DNA of 64,000 nucleotides. Source: Parvularcula dongshanensis (GTDB lineage Bacteria; Pseudomonadota; Alphaproteobacteria; Caulobacterales; Parvularculaceae). Shown one piece after another: positions 24,697 through 34,759 of the stretch. The stretch is from assembly GCF_014199615.1 (NCBI RefSeq), contig NZ_JACHOB010000001.1, positions 1 to 64,000 of the forward strand, read 5' to 3'. The notes beneath the pieces are model-generated. The model worked only from the letters and a program-made list of their open reading frames with translations. It ran no database searches and was not told the DNA's origin. Each line of letters opens with the position of its first letter. Position 1 is the first letter of the stretch. A program made the translations under genes and the position numbers.

Positions 24697-25056
24697 AGTA
24701 CCTATCGGTACCGGCGTCGGCGATGGAGGCTCGACGACGAACAGCCAACGACCTTCGACCTGCTGCGTTATGTTCCCACGCGAGGCGAGCTCGCCTCCGA
24801 TGTCGGTTCCATCGATCGATACGAACGAACACCGAGGGTCTCTAACGGGCTCAAACCGTCGGTTGGCGAGGAAGGGAAAGAAGGGCGAGTTCGCTGCAAC
24901 CAATTGGGACAGCGCGCAACCCGGTGCCGCCGCTGATAATCACGAGCCCGTTGGAAGCTGCTCTGCGGCCTGGAGGGCCATACGGTTTTTCTATCTAGCT
25001 CCAAGCGTTGACTAGGAACCATGCCTGTTTTCGCTCGTGGCGTGGCAGGAGGCAGG
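24697..25056. other. Intergenic region with dispersed-repeat copy A, upstream of the LOV kinase
   Basis: No supported gene. It holds repeat copy A (24799-24858) and should contain the promoter for the LOV-kinase operon; no EcfG-type match is seen. Confidence 0.5.
24799..24858 (+). repeat. Dispersed intergenic repeat, copy A
   Basis: About 60 bp that aligns without gaps to 27656-27715 at roughly 80% identity. Shared cores are CGATCGAT, GAACACCGA and CTAACGGG. Both copies lie in intergenic gaps on the same strand. Confidence 0.6.
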
Positions 25057-26472
25057 ATGGTGGGCGAGACGATAGATCTACCGAAGGGCATGCCCTCGGA
25101 AGCGAGCGTGTTCACGAGGGTATTGGAACGGAGCGGCATGGCGGTCGTCCTCACCGACCCTAACCAGCCGGACAATCCGATCATCGTCGTCAATCAGGCC
25201 TTTCTCGACCTTACGGGCTACGCCCGCGATGAGGTGATTGGTCGGAACTGCCGCTTCCTTCAGGGCGAGGACACAGAGGTCGGCGCGGTCAGCGAGCTAC
25301 GAGCGGGCATCGAGAACGACGCGGACGCCCATGTCGAACTTCTGAACTACCGGAAGGACGGCACGCCCTTCTGGAACGCGCTGCACATCGGGCCGATCTG
25401 CAACGACGACGGCGAGGTCGTGCTGTTCTTCGGCACACAGCACGATGTCAGCGAGAAGGTCGAAACACGCCGTCAGGCCGAGGAGGTCCAGGAGAGCCTG
25501 GCCTTCGCTTTAGAAGCGGGCCACGCCGTCGGCACGTTCGACTGGAACGTGGACGAGGACCGCCTCGCAGTGAACGCGCAGTTCGCGGCCGCCTTCGACC
25601 TCGATCCGTCCGAAGCGGCCGAAGGCTTGCCAATCGCGACCTTCCAAGCGTCGATCGACGCGGTGGACCGCGCTCGCGTGATCGACGCCACGAACCGCGC
25701 GATCGAGACCGGCGAAGTATTCGAGGAGGAGTACGGCGTCGTCTCCGCCGGAGGCCAGCACCGCTACCTGATGGGCCGCGGCCGCTGCGGCCCGCACCCG
25801 GGCCGCGGCACCCGCTTCGCCGGCGTCGTTGTGGACATCACCGAGCGGCGAGAGGCCGAGTTGGCTCTCGAACGGTCCTTAGAAAGCGCGCGGCTAACGT
25901 TGAGAGAGGTCGACCACCGGGTGAAGAACATCTTCGCCCTCGTCCCCGCCCTCGTGACGATGTCGGCACGTGGCACGAGCGACATCCAAGAGGTCGTCCG
26001 GACGGTTGATCGGCGAGTCGCCGCGCTGTCGCGCGCTCACTCGCTCACGATCGGTCTCGCTACTTCCCGCGAAGGCTTCGACCTGCGTGCGCTGACGGAA
26101 GCCGTGCTCGAGCCCTACGCCCCTCGTGAGCCGTTCGTGTTCGAAGGGCCCGCAATTCGCCTCAATGCATCGAACGCGAACGTCATGAGTTTGGCTCTAC
26201 ACGAGTTGGCGACGAACGCGGCGAAGTACGGTGCGCTGTCTCATGAGGAGGGCAAGGTCGAGATCTCCTGGACGATCGAGGGCGAGGGTTCGAACCGGAC
26301 GCTCGCGATGGTTTGGCGAGAGAGGGGCGGGCCGGCGATCGAGCGACCGCCGAGCCGGTTGGGTTTCGGTTCTCGCCTAATCGAGGCGCTGTTCCAGTCC
26401 GCAGGCGGCTTCGTTGTGAACCAGTGGCCACGCGAAGGGCGCGTCAGCCACCTAACCTTGCGTAATGACTAA
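25057..26472 (+). CDS. LOV-domain blue-light sensor histidine kinase, HWE family
   Basis: 471 residues from ATG 25057, chosen because AGGAGG sits 5 bases upstream; ATG 25021 is an alternative. The LOV domain is about 20-130 with the flavin-adduct Cys65 in the signature GRNCRFLQG and FFGTQHDVSE at its end. A second PAS domain is about 145-265. The kinase is of the HWE/HisKA_2 type: phosphoacceptor His287 in LREVDHRVKNIFALV, N-box LALHELATNAAKYGALS and MVWRERGGP near the C-terminus. Such LOV-HWE kinases are known blue-light sensors in alphaproteobacteria, often feeding the general stress response. A receiver protein follows after 15 bp. Confidence 0.93.
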   Translation: MVGETIDLPKGMPSEASVFTRVLERSGMAVVLTDPNQPDNPIIVVNQAFLDLTGYARDEVIGRNCRFLQGEDTEVGAVSELRAGIENDADAHVELLNYRKDGTPFWNALHIGPICNDDGEVVLFFGTQHDVSEKVETRRQAEEVQESLAFALEAGHAVGTFDWNVDEDRLAVNAQFAAAFDLDPSEAAEGLPIATFQASIDAVDRARVIDATNRAIETGEVFEEEYGVVSAGGQHRYLMGRGRCGPHPGRGTRFAGVVVDITERREAELALERSLESARLTLREVDHRVKNIFALVPALVTMSARGTSDIQEVVRTVDRRVAALSRAHSLTIGLATSREGFDLRALTEAVLEPYAPREPFVFEGPAIRLNASNANVMSLALHELATNAAKYGALSHEEGKVEISWTIEGEGSNRTLAMVWRERGGPAIERPPSRLGFGSRLIEALFQSAGGFVVNQWPREGRVSHLTLRND

Positions 26473-26487
26473 GCATGATGGCGTCCG

Positions 26488-26856
26488 GTGTCAGTGCTTG
26501 AAGGAAAAGCGGTCCTCTACGTCGAGGATGATGCGGTCGTCGCGGCGGATGTCCGCATGGCCTTGATTAATGCCGGTGCGCGGGTGATCGGTTCCGCGCC
26601 CAGCGTCGGCGCCGCCCCGTCCCTCCTCGACGAGAGGACCGTCGACGCCGCCATCTTGGATGTCGGGCTGCCAGACGGTGAGGTGTTTCCGATCGTCGAG
26701 CGGTTGCGAGCCGTCCAGGTGCCGTTCGTGTTCTACACATCGCACGCGAGCAGCGGGCAGGCTCAGGCTAGAGCCGAGGGCGCACCCGTCGTCGGAAAGG
26801 ATCTCAGCTCGATCGAGGTCATCGCTGCGCTGGAAGACGAGTTGCGGCGGGCGTGA
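26488..26856 (+). CDS. Single-domain response regulator partner of the LOV kinase
   Basis: 122 residues from GTG 26488. Receiver domain with acidic pair in VLYVEDDAVVAADV, phosphoacceptor Asp in AAILDVGLPDGE, then VPFVFYTSHASS. The conserved Lys is in VVGKDLSS. This short type is the usual partner of HWE kinases. Fifteen bases separate it from the kinase stop, so they form one operon. No output domain is present, so signal must pass on by protein interaction or phosphotransfer. Confidence 0.9.
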   Translation: MSVLEGKAVLYVEDDAVVAADVRMALINAGARVIGSAPSVGAAPSLLDERTVDAAILDVGLPDGEVFPIVERLRAVQVPFVFYTSHASSGQAQARAEGAPVVGKDLSSIEVIAALEDELRRA

Positions 26857-27130
26857 AGGGTCCGCGATCGAACCTAGCATTCGGTAGCGTTGATCAGTGT
26901 GGAGGTTAGTGTCCCACCTTCCTTCGATCGTCCGCATAGGTTAGGCCAAAGGTCGGGCCCGTATGGATCGACGGTGAAGTTGACGTCCGAACGCTCGAGA
27001 CGCGCTTCGCAGCTACGCGAACGCCTGAAACGTGAAGCGATCGAACGTGATAGCCGCACCTCCTGGTAGAGCGACCGGACGCGGCGTAACGTCAGGGTAG
27101 GCCGACCTTGGCCGGGGGATCTTCCAACAC

Positions 27131-27613
27131 ATGCGTATCTCGACCTTCGCGGTCGCCCTTGTGGCGATGGCGGGCACGGCGCCTGCCGCGTTCGCGCAAG
27201 ACGCGGCCGGCTCGCCTTCCTACTTCCAGCTCGGCCTTGGCGGCGGGCCCGACTCTGCGGGCTTCAACCTGACCTACGGCCGTGATGTCTCTGCCTTCAC
27301 CCTTGAGGCTGAGGTTCTCGCCCTCGGCAACGTCCGGCAGGCGAGCAATGACGAGGTCTCGGCGCACTTCGGTGTCGCCGGGCTCGTGAATGCGGTGGTC
27401 CGGTCACGCGAGGGTCGCTTCAGGCCATACGGCGGCCTCGGTCTTGGGACGTCCACAGGGGGCGGCCTCTTCCTCCAAGGCAAGGCGGGCTTCGCGGTGC
27501 AGACCTTTAAGCGGCAGGCCGTGACGTTCGAGGCGCGTGTGCTTGGCGGCACCGACGGGGACGGCCTCGGCGGCACGGGCCTCGCGTTGATCGGCTATCG
27601 CTTCGGGGGCTGA
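27131..27613 (+). CDS. Small secreted protein, predicted outer-membrane beta-barrel
   Basis: 160 residues with a clear signal peptide (MRISTFAVALVAMAGTAPAA, cleavage after AFA-QD). The mature part has alternating hydrophobic/polar strands and Gly/aromatic turns (YFQLGLGGGPDSAGFNLTYG, FRPYGGLGLGTSTGGGLFLQ) and ends in YRFGG, the style of small outer-membrane barrels. No specific family recognised. It is a single gene; repeat copy B follows it. Confidence 0.7.
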   Translation: MRISTFAVALVAMAGTAPAAFAQDAAGSPSYFQLGLGGGPDSAGFNLTYGRDVSAFTLEAEVLALGNVRQASNDEVSAHFGVAGLVNAVVRSREGRFRPYGGLGLGTSTGGGLFLQGKAGFAVQTFKRQAVTFEARVLGGTDGDGLGGTGLALIGYRFGG

Positions 27614-27655
27614 GCGCTTCAAGCTGGACGGTTATCCGTCGGCTTGCCTAGATCC

Positions 27656-27715
27656 GGTGTCGATTCCACCGATCGATCCAAATGAACACCGAACGTCGCT
27701 AACGGGCCCGAATCG
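27656..27715 (+). repeat. Dispersed intergenic repeat, copy B
   Basis: Partner of 24799-24858 with the same order of conserved blocks. It starts 42 bp after the stop of the small barrel gene. Not within any supported gene. Confidence 0.6.
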
Positions 27716-27824
27716 GGCTTACCAGACCGCCGCGGCCAAGGTGACGGATCTTCTTTATCTGGACCTGCGTCGGGTTTCCCCTCGTACGCTAGCGGTGCCC
27801 GTCCTAACGACGTAACCGTTTGCA

Positions 27825-28433
27825 ATGAGCTTCGAACTCGCAGTCCTCCTCGCCGACCGCATAGGCGTGTTCGTCTTCGCACTGTCAGGCGGCACCGCTG
27901 CCGTGCGGAAAGACATGGACCTGTTCGGCGCCATCGTCCTCGCTCTCCTACCGGCGGCGGGCGGCGGAACCCTGCGCGACCTTCTGCTCGGTGTGCCGGT
28001 CTTCTGGCTTGAAGACCCATCGGTCCTGTGGCTGGCGGCTGCTGGTGGACTGGTGGCCTTCGCTGGCCACAGACTGGTCGAGGCGTTCAAGCCGCTGATA
28101 TGGGCAGACGCTCTCGGGCTGTCGCTGTTCGCAGCTACGGGGGCCGCGAAGGCCTTCGGCCTTGGGCACGGGCTTTCGATCGTCGTGGTCATGGGTACGC
28201 TGACGGCCGCCGCTGGAGGCCTTCTGAGAGACACTGTCGCCAATCGAGAACCTCTGCTGCTGCAAGAGGACGTCTATGCGACGGCTGCCTTCTTCGGCTC
28301 CGCCACCTATTTCGGACTGGCGACCCTCGGTCTCGACGAACGGGCCGCTTTCCTAGCGTCTGCTGGCGCGGCCTTCGGTCTCCGAGCCTTGGCGATCAGC
28401 TTGAAGCTGTCTCTCCCGAAGCCCCGGCGGTAA
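27825..28433 (+). CDS. TRIC-type cation channel / UPF0126 family membrane protein
   Basis: 202 residues. Two repeats of the family signature are seen: the first with [20 protein letters not shown] and [11 protein letters not shown], the second with [13 protein letters not shown] and [15 protein letters not shown]. This internal duplication with GGG(x)RD motifs defines the bacterial TRIC/UPF0126 (YadS/YicG) proteins, which form trimeric cation channels. About seven hydrophobic segments, full length. The physiological role in bacteria is unclear. Confidence 0.9.
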   Translation: MSFELAVLLADRIGVFVFALSGGTAAVRKDMDLFGAIVLALLPAAGGGTLRDLLLGVPVFWLEDPSVLWLAAAGGLVAFAGHRLVEAFKPLIWADALGLSLFAATGAAKAFGLGHGLSIVVVMGTLTAAAGGLLRDTVANREPLLLQEDVYATAAFFGSATYFGLATLGLDERAAFLASAGAAFGLRALAISLKLSLPKPRR

Positions 28434-28509
28434 GGTTGCAGCGGACCCGCAGAACCTTCCCTTCAAGCTCATTCCGTCCGTTCAAAGCGCGAATCGGAAC
28501 ATCCAATTT

Positions 28510-28860
28510 TGGCTAGAATCGTACAAAGCCGCCATCGACGATCCGACGCGCTTCCGATCGTCGAGGCTGGTCGGCGCGCACTTCGGGCTGACGCCTCGGC
28601 GCTTCCAGTCCGGCGAGACAGACAACCGCGGTTAGATCTCGAAGGCTGGCGACCGGGACGTCAGGGCGACGCTCTACACAGCCGCGAACTCGCTCCTTTT
28701 GCGCTGTACGCGATCCTCGCCGCTCAAGACCTGGGAGCTGAAGCTCGCGCGGACCAAGGCCCGGCGACGGGCGCTGATCGCCGTGGCTCGCAAGTTCGCC
28801 GTCATCCTGCACCGCATGTGGATGACGAACGAACCCTTCCGGACGGAGGCTACAGCGTGA
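28510..28860 (+). pseudogene. IS110-family transposase, C-terminal remnant
   Basis: In frame from about 28510 the sequence reads [20 protein letters not shown] then [18 protein letters not shown] (28633-28635), and ISKAGDRDVRATLYTAANSL through KFAVILHRMWMTNEPF to TGA 28860. This is the transposase_20 domain that ends IS110-family (DEDD) transposases, including its Ser-containing block. The N-terminal catalytic domain is missing and the fragment carries an amber codon, so it is a dead relic of a past insertion. Confidence 0.8.
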
Positions 28861-29216
28861 CCTGACGCCCCTACCCGGAACACCTGGTTCGTCCGTGCCT
28901 GGACGAAGTGGGCGGTGACGCCGTTTATGTCTGGTGTGCTCGATCTCGAAGCACGCGCAAAAGCGAGGCGCTCCGCATCACCCGGTCACACACATGCCTG
29001 CAGCGGCGCCGAACGAATGGCGCCATCTGAGACTGCGAAGAGAAGCGTGACCCAAGGCACGAACGACGAACCGGACCACCGCCACCGGAGCTTGACTGCC
29101 ATGCCCGATTAGAGAAGCGGACGTGAGCAGTAGGCGAGAGTTCGGCGGTTGTCGTGCCTTCGTCTCCGATCGTTGCAACTACGCGTCCAGTTGGCTCGAA
29201 GGTTTAGAGGTGAGCG
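28861..29216. other. Non-coding region after the IS110 remnant
   Basis: 356 bp without a supported gene, probably containing the far end of the degraded IS110 element and the downstream region of the minus-strand oxidoreductase operon. Confidence 0.45.
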
Positions 29217-31466
29217 CTACTTTTCCTGACCCGACGACAAGCGTCCGGCTTCCTCTTCCGAGATGATGCCAGCGAGCACTTTGTCGGGCGTAGCGGGGAA
29301 GTCGCGGATGCGGACGCCGCAGGCGTTGTAGATCGCGTTGCCGATGGCAGCGCCCGACCCGCAAATGCCAAGTTCGCCGATGCCCTTGGACTGGATCGGG
29401 CTGCCCCAGTCCTCAAGCTCTTCTAAGAAGGCGATCTCGATCGGCGGCGCGTCGAGGTTCACCGGCACGTGGTACTCGGCGAGGTCACGGTTGACGACAT
29501 GGCCGTCGCGCGGGTCGTGGACGAGATCCTCGGTCAGCGCCTCGCCGATGCCCCAAATCATGCCGCCGATGCACTGCGAGCGCGCCGTGCGTTCGTTAAG
29601 GATGCGGCCGGCCGAGAACACGCCGAGCATCCTCCGCACGCGTACCTCGCCGGTCGTTTGGTTCACGGCGACCTCCGCGAAGTGTGCACCGTAGCTCGCC
29701 ATGACGCGCTGCTCGGTCGTGGAGCCCGGCTCGAAATCGCCGGTCGCCGCAACGGGCTCGTCGCCGACGACCTCCTCCAGCGTCCGGCGCGTGTTGCCCG
29801 CCATCGCCTCGCCGTCCCGCATCGTCAGCGCACTCGGTTCGACGCCCATGCGTAGGCAGACCTGCTCGCGCACGGCCTCGCAGGCGAGCATGACGGCCGC
29901 GCCAGTCGAGCTTGCACCCCACGAACCGCCCGAGCCGGAACCCGGGGGAAAGTCGGTGTCGCCGAGCGTCACCTCGACCCTGTCGGCCGGCAGCCCGAGC
30001 ATCTCGCCCGCGATCTGCGTCAGGATAGCGTAGGTCCCCGTACCGATGTCGGTCATGTCGGTCTCGACCAGCGCCGTGCCGTCCGCGCGCAGCGTCACCC
30101 GGGCGCTCGCAGGCGCCGTCATGTTGGTCCTCGCGGCGCTCGCGACGCCCATGCCGATCAACCACTCGCCCTCGCGCCGCTCCCCGGGCGCCTTCCGGTC
30201 CGCCCAGCCGAAACGATGCGCGCCTTCCTCCAGGCACTCGGCGAGCAGACGTGTACCGTAGGGCGTGCCGTTCTCGGGTTGCTGATCCGGGATGTTCCGC
30301 TTGCGAAGCTCGATCGGGTCCAGACCGCAGACCTCGGCCAGCTCGTCCATCGCGCACTCGGTCGCCAGCATTCCCGGTGCCTCCCCCGGCGCCCGAACCG
30401 AGCCCGCGCAAGTCCGGTTCACGCGCCGGATCTCGTGGCCGATCCGGCGGTTCTCGCCGCGATAGAGGAAGTGCGTGGTCATGGCGAGCGGCTCAGAGAA
30501 GCTCTCGCCGGGCAGGTTCGACACCTTCGAGTCGTGGCCGAAGCCGGTCAGCCGCCCGTCCGCGTCCGTGCAGAGCCGCATGCGCTGGCTCGTCTCGGAG
30601 CGCCGGATCGTGCCCTCGAAGACGTGCTGGCGGGTCATCGCGACGACGACGGGCCGCTTCAGCGCCTTCGCCGCGATCGATGCCGCCACCGCCTCGGGCG
30701 CGATGCCGAGCTTGGAGCCGAAGCCCCCGCCGACGAAGGGCGCGAGTATGCGGACCTTCTCCGTCTCGATGCCGAGCGCGTCGGCGAGCTCGATCCGGTT
30801 GTGCCGCAGCATCTGGTAGGAGCCCCGCAGGGTCAGGACGCCCTCCTCGTCCCAGGAGGCCACCGAGGCGTGCGGCTCCATCGGCGCGCTCGAGTCGGGC
30901 GTCGTCGTGTAGGTGACGTCGACGCCGTGCGCCGCGCCCGCCATCGCCGCGTCGAGGTCGCCCTGATCGAGCTGCTTGGCGTCCGGGCGCTCGCTCTTCG
31001 CCGTGTCCAGGTCCACGGACGCGTCGTCCGCAGGCTCGTAGGTGACGCCCATCGTGTAGGCCGCGTGGCGCGCGTCCTCGTAGGTCTCGCCGACGACAAG
31101 GCCGATCGGCTGGCCGAAATAGGCGACTTCGGAGGCCCCTTGGACGGGCGCGGCGTCCGCGCCGCCCTGGGCGGGGTTCCTTAGGAAGCGCTCGCCCGTG
31201 AATACACCGAGCACGCCCGGCATCGCCGTCGCGCTCGCCTCGTCGAGGGATGCGACCTTGCCCTTCGCGATCGTCGCGCGGACGAGGACGCCGAAGGCCG
31301 TGCCCTCGGGCAGGATCTCCCCGGCATAGCTCGCCGTGCCAGCCACTTTGGCCGGCCCGTCGGGCCGCGTCACCGGCCTGCCGATCAGGCCCTGGCTCGT
31401 CAGGTCGAGGACGCGCCGCTCGTCGGGCTCGTCCATCTGCATCTTGCGAATGATCGTCTCGCTCAT
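29217..31466 (-). CDS. paoC: Aldehyde oxidoreductase molybdenum-binding subunit (PaoC-like), copy 1
   Basis: 749 residues of the xanthine-dehydrogenase large-subunit family. The N-terminal domain ([20 protein letters not shown] onward) is followed by the Moco-binding part with GGGFGSKLG, the RAPGEAPG block and the catalytic Glu698 in [11 protein letters not shown]. Length and motif order match PaoC (YagR) of E. coli, which oxidises aromatic aldehydes using molybdopterin cytosine dinucleotide. The start overlaps the FAD-subunit stop by ATGA. No PaoD/XdhC-type maturation factor lies nearby, so it must be supplied in trans. Confidence 0.93.
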   Translation of the reverse strand: MSETIIRKMQMDEPDERRVLDLTSQGLIGRPVTRPDGPAKVAGTASYAGEILPEGTAFGVLVRATIAKGKVASLDEASATAMPGVLGVFTGERFLRNPAQGGADAAPVQGASEVAYFGQPIGLVVGETYEDARHAAYTMGVTYEPADDASVDLDTAKSERPDAKQLDQGDLDAAMAGAAHGVDVTYTTTPDSSAPMEPHASVASWDEEGVLTLRGSYQMLRHNRIELADALGIETEKVRILAPFVGGGFGSKLGIAPEAVAASIAAKALKRPVVVAMTRQHVFEGTIRRSETSQRMRLCTDADGRLTGFGHDSKVSNLPGESFSEPLAMTTHFLYRGENRRIGHEIRRVNRTCAGSVRAPGEAPGMLATECAMDELAEVCGLDPIELRKRNIPDQQPENGTPYGTRLLAECLEEGAHRFGWADRKAPGERREGEWLIGMGVASAARTNMTAPASARVTLRADGTALVETDMTDIGTGTYAILTQIAGEMLGLPADRVEVTLGDTDFPPGSGSGGSWGASSTGAAVMLACEAVREQVCLRMGVEPSALTMRDGEAMAGNTRRTLEEVVGDEPVAATGDFEPGSTTEQRVMASYGAHFAEVAVNQTTGEVRVRRMLGVFSAGRILNERTARSQCIGGMIWGIGEALTEDLVHDPRDGHVVNRDLAEYHVPVNLDAPPIEIAFLEELEDWGSPIQSKGIGELGICGSGAAIGNAIYNACGVRIRDFPATPDKVLAGIISEEEAGRLSSGQEK

Positions 31467-32449
31467 CGTGCCGCCTCCGCGGTCAGCTCCCGCAGGGTCG
31501 CCTTCAGCGTCCGGCGCAGGAGGGGGATCTTGAAGTCGTTGCTACCCTGGCCCTTGGCCTTCTCCAGCAGCGTGTCGGCCGCGCGGTCGAACAGGGCGTC
31601 CGATGGCGCCTCGCCGACCAGGATCGCCTCGACCGCCTCGTTCCGCCAAGGGGCGTGCGCGACGCCGCCGAAGGCGAGGTCGGCACGTGCGATCTTCCCT
31701 TCCTCGACTGCGACGACGGCCGCGACCGAGACGAGCGCGAAGGCGTAGGACGCCCGGTCGCGCACCTTGCGATAGGCCTGCCGCGACGTCACCGGCGCGG
31801 GCAGGATCACCGCCGTGATCAGCTCGGCCTCGCCGAGCGCGTTCTCGACCTGCGGCGTGTCGCTGGGAAGCCGGTAGAAGTCGCCGAGGTCTTGGGTCCG
31901 GCGCGTGCCGTCCGTGCCCTCGATCTCGACCCTCGCGCCGAGGGCGCGCATGGCGACGGCCATGTCCGAAGGGTGGGTCGCGATGCAGCTGTCGGACGCC
32001 CCGAGGATCGCATGGATGCGGTTGTAGCCGCCGATCGCCTGGCAACCCGAGCCGGGCTCGCGCTTGTTGCAGGGCATGGCGGTGTCGTAGAAGTAGGAGC
32101 AACGCGTCCGCTGCAGGAGATTGCCGCCCGTCGTCGCCATATTGCGCAGCTGACCTGTCGCGCCCGACAGGAGGGCCCGGGACAGGACGGCGTAGTCGCG
32201 CCGCACGCGGGGGTCCGCGGCGAGATCGCTGTTGGTGACGAGCGCGCCGACGCGCAGGCCGCCGTCTTCGGTCTCTTCGATCGCCTTCAGGTCCAGCCTG
32301 TTGATGTCGACCAGCTTGTCGGGCGTCATCACCTCGAGCTTCATCAGGTCGAGGAGGTTGGTGCCGCCCGCGATGAAACGCGTGGCCGCACCGCCCGCGC
32401 CAGTCGCCTCTCCGGTCGAGCCGGCGCGCAGGTAGTCGAAGGACTTCAT
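31463..32449 (-). CDS. paoB: Aldehyde oxidoreductase FAD-binding subunit (PaoB-like), copy 1
   Basis: 328 residues from ATG 32449, which overlaps the upstream stop (ATGA). FAD-binding motif in [16 protein letters not shown] and [13 protein letters not shown] Cys-bearing insertion follows ([21 protein letters not shown]), the region that binds an extra [4Fe-4S] cluster in E. coli PaoB. The C-terminal CO-dehydrogenase-flavoprotein domain runs from about residue 215. The frame is open further upstream to 32662, but the operon overlap and [10 protein letters not shown] start argue for 32449. Confidence 0.92.
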   Translation of the reverse strand: MKSFDYLRAGSTGEATGAGGAATRFIAGGTNLLDLMKLEVMTPDKLVDINRLDLKAIEETEDGGLRVGALVTNSDLAADPRVRRDYAVLSRALLSGATGQLRNMATTGGNLLQRTRCSYFYDTAMPCNKREPGSGCQAIGGYNRIHAILGASDSCIATHPSDMAVAMRALGARVEIEGTDGTRRTQDLGDFYRLPSDTPQVENALGEAELITAVILPAPVTSRQAYRKVRDRASYAFALVSVAAVVAVEEGKIARADLAFGGVAHAPWRNEAVEAILVGEAPSDALFDRAADTLLEKAKGQGSNDFKIPLLRRTLKATLRELTAEAAR

Positions 32450-32952
32450 CGCTCGCTCCCCGCCACGTCTTCGATCGCGTCGACGATGTTGGGATAGGCG
32501 GCGCACCGGCAGAGGTTGCCGCTCATCCGCTCGCTGATCTCCTCGCGGGTCAGGGCCGGCCGGCTTTCGAGGTCGTCCGATACGTAGGACGGCCAGCCCT
32601 GCTTCGCCTCTTCCAGCATGGCCGTAGCCGAACAGATCTGCCCCGGCGTGCAGTAGCCGCATTGGTAGCCGTCATGCTCGACGAAGGCCTTCTGCATCGA
32701 CGACAACGCGCCGGGCGCGCCGAGGCCCTCAATGGTCGTCACCTCTCGCCCCTCGCACATGACGGCCAGTGTGAGGCAGGCGTTCACGCGCCGCCCATCG
32801 ACGAGAACGGTGCAGGCGCCACACTGGCCGTGATCGCACCCCTTCTTCGAGCCGGTCAGGCCGAGGTGTTGGCGCAACGCGTCGAGCAGGGTGACCCGCG
32901 GGTCGAGGTCGAGGTCGTGCCCAGAGCCGTTGATCGAGAGCGTCGTTTTCAT
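32446..32952 (-). CDS. paoA: Aldehyde oxidoreductase [2Fe-2S] subunit (PaoA-like), copy 1, no Tat signal
   Basis: 168 residues. It has the plant-type ferredoxin cluster motif [16 protein letters not shown] with a further Cys in VNACLTL, and the second cluster in [15 protein letters not shown] and [11 protein letters not shown]. coli PaoA has an N-terminal Tat signal; this copy starts directly with [11 protein letters not shown], and an in-frame TGA lies about 14 codons upstream with no start between, so no signal is encoded. That implies a cytoplasmic complex, unlike the second copy at 38588-39214. Confidence 0.93.
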   Translation of the reverse strand: MKTTLSINGSGHDLDLDPRVTLLDALRQHLGLTGSKKGCDHGQCGACTVLVDGRRVNACLTLAVMCEGREVTTIEGLGAPGALSSMQKAFVEHDGYQCGYCTPGQICSATAMLEEAKQGWPSYVSDDLESRPALTREEISERMSGNLCRCAAYPNIVDAIEDVAGSER

Positions 32953-33467
32953 ACCTACAGAACACGTCGATACCGGTCTGGGTTCATCGCCTCACCGACG
33001 AACAGGAGCGAGGCGAGAGCAGTTTCTCCTTCCGCGACGTGTCGCTCCGTTGCTTTCACGCCGAGCAGCTGAAACGCCGTGAGGATCGCGACGAAGATCC
33101 GACGGCCGGAAGAGCGCGACCGCGCCCGACGGCTGGCGGACCGGGCGAGCCACGGCCAGGCGGCGGCTTTGACATGTTCAAGAAGCGCTGAACGCTGTTT
33201 CCACCCTTGGTCTGAGATCCTGGCTGGTCCGGCGTTCGCCTCTCGGGGCGGCCTCTGACGTTCTTTAGGCGACCATCGGCCCGTGGCGATAGGCGCTTCT
33301 ACGCTCGATGCCCCGGAGGGCGCAGAAGCTGCCTCTCGCATGGCTCTTCTCCGAAGTCCCACATCGGCGACGAACGCTCCGTCGACGCGCCCGGAAATGT
33401 CCGCTTTTGGATAATTTCTGACATCAAAGAGTTGCTCGGAACGGTGGTTGGCCGAATCGGGGCGAGA
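32953..33467. other. Intergenic region between PaoABC copy 1 and the integrase
   Basis: About 515 bp. A minus-strand frame (32955-33362) stays open but is Arg/Ala-rich without family features, so I do not call it. The promoter of copy 1 must lie here. Confidence 0.4.
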
Positions 33468-34703
33468 TCACCGCGTGTTCAACTCCGCAAGGACATACGT
33501 CGACCACTGCTCCATCAACGGTCGGCGACGCTCCAGCGCGTCCCCCCGACGATAGGCCAGTTCTACGGCGTTACCGACTTGATGCCCGAGGGCGTGCTCT
33601 GCGAGTTCGCGCGGGAAGTTCGTCGTTTCTCCACACCAGTCTCGAAACGTCGAGCGGAAGCCGTGTGCAGTAATCTTCGGATGACCCATTCGGCGAAACA
33701 GCGCTCGCCAAACGCTATCGGAGTACGGGCCTGTACCTGACTGGTTGGGAAAGACATACCCAGACGCGTCGGCATCGGAAGGTCGCGATACGCCTTGAAC
33801 CGCGAGCTGCGCGAGAAGCAGCGTCAGCATGGGCGTGCTCAGGGGGACGCGATGCTCTACGTCGGTTTTCGATCGGTCTTTCGGGATCGTCCAGACACCA
33901 GATGACCAATCGACTTCATTCCAGACCATGCCTCGCAACTCGAAAGAACGTACGCAGGTCAATATGAGTAGTTCGAGTGCTCGCGCCGCTGGAGCTGACC
34001 GGACACGTAGTTGGACCATGAAGGCGGGAAGCGCCGCATAGGGTAGCGCTTCGTGATGTCGTACAGGCGCGACGCGGGAACGAGCGGGAAGAAGGGCGTT
34101 GAGCTGACCCCGCCACGTGGCGGGATTGGCATCCTTCCGGTAGCCTCGCGCAATTGCGTAAGCGAGCACCGCCTCGATCCGGCCCCGCACCCGGTTTGCT
34201 GTCTCCGTCTTCTCGTACCAAAGTGGCTCGACCACGCGAAGTACGTGTTCCGTTTCGATGTCGGCAACGTCCATGTCTCCGATGACTGGATACGCGTACG
34301 TCGCGAGCGTATTGCGCCACTGCTGGCGGTGCTTAGGATTCTTCCAGGTCGGTTCGTGCGCGTTGATGTAGGCCTGGGCACAATCTGCGAAGCGGCTCGC
34401 TCGTGCGGCCTCATTTACCGCTCTCGCTTTCCGAGCCTCACGATCGGCGATTGGATCGGCTCCCAGTGCGATCGACTTTCTGATGGCTAGGGCCTGCTCC
34501 CGCGCTTCCGCTAACGATGTCACCGGATATGCACCAAGGCCAACCTCTCGTCGGCGGCCAGCAAAGCTGTAGCGCAACAGCCAGGACTTGCTGAGCCGTC
34601 CCGCCCTACCCTGTCGCACTTGTAGGATAACCCCCGAGCCACCGTCGGTATACCGGCCCGGCTCCTTGATCTTCTGCACGCGGATCGCGGTTAGGTTAGT
34701 CAT
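33468..34703 (-). CDS. P4-type tyrosine-recombinase integrase
   Basis: 411 residues. The N-terminal DUF4102 arm-binding domain is seen (KIKEPGRYTDGGSGVILQVR, GLGAYPVTSLAEAREQALAI), then the core-binding SAM-like domain (about 105-190) and the catalytic domain with CVRSFELRGMVW (first Arg), HGFRSTFRDWC (His-x-x-Arg) and ALGHQ before the C-terminal Tyr (ELAYRRG). This is the family that integrates genomic islands at tRNA or other 3' ends. Here it stands alone between two operons; no other phage or island gene is visible, so it is probably the survivor of an excised or decayed island. The Shine-Dalgarno lies partly in a hairpin. Confidence 0.92.
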   Translation of the reverse strand: MTNLTAIRVQKIKEPGRYTDGGSGVILQVRQGRAGRLSKSWLLRYSFAGRRREVGLGAYPVTSLAEAREQALAIRKSIALGADPIADREARKARAVNEAARASRFADCAQAYINAHEPTWKNPKHRQQWRNTLATYAYPVIGDMDVADIETEHVLRVVEPLWYEKTETANRVRGRIEAVLAYAIARGYRKDANPATWRGQLNALLPARSRVAPVRHHEALPYAALPAFMVQLRVRSAPAARALELLILTCVRSFELRGMVWNEVDWSSGVWTIPKDRSKTDVEHRVPLSTPMLTLLLAQLAVQGVSRPSDADASGYVFPNQSGTGPYSDSVWRALFRRMGHPKITAHGFRSTFRDWCGETTNFPRELAEHALGHQVGNAVELAYRRGDALERRRPLMEQWSTYVLAELNTR

Positions 34704-34730
34704 GATCAGACCCTCCTCTTCGCCAAGAGG
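34704..34730 (-). promoter_or_regulatory. Hairpin overlapping the integrase ribosome-binding site
   Basis: On the minus strand CCTCTT-GGCG-AAGAGG (34730-34715) is directly followed by AGGG and ATG 34703. The AGGAGG Shine-Dalgarno lies partly in the 3' arm, so folding could limit translation. Seen in sequence; function is inferred. Confidence 0.45.
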
Positions 34731-34759
34731 GTTATCGATCCCTACCCACCATTCAACCC

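Noticed and set aside
32955-33362. Minus-strand frame upstream of PaoA copy 1
   Set aside because: Ser/Arg/Ala-rich, no ribosome-binding site and no recognisable motif. The last 45 codons look somewhat better but not enough to call a gene.
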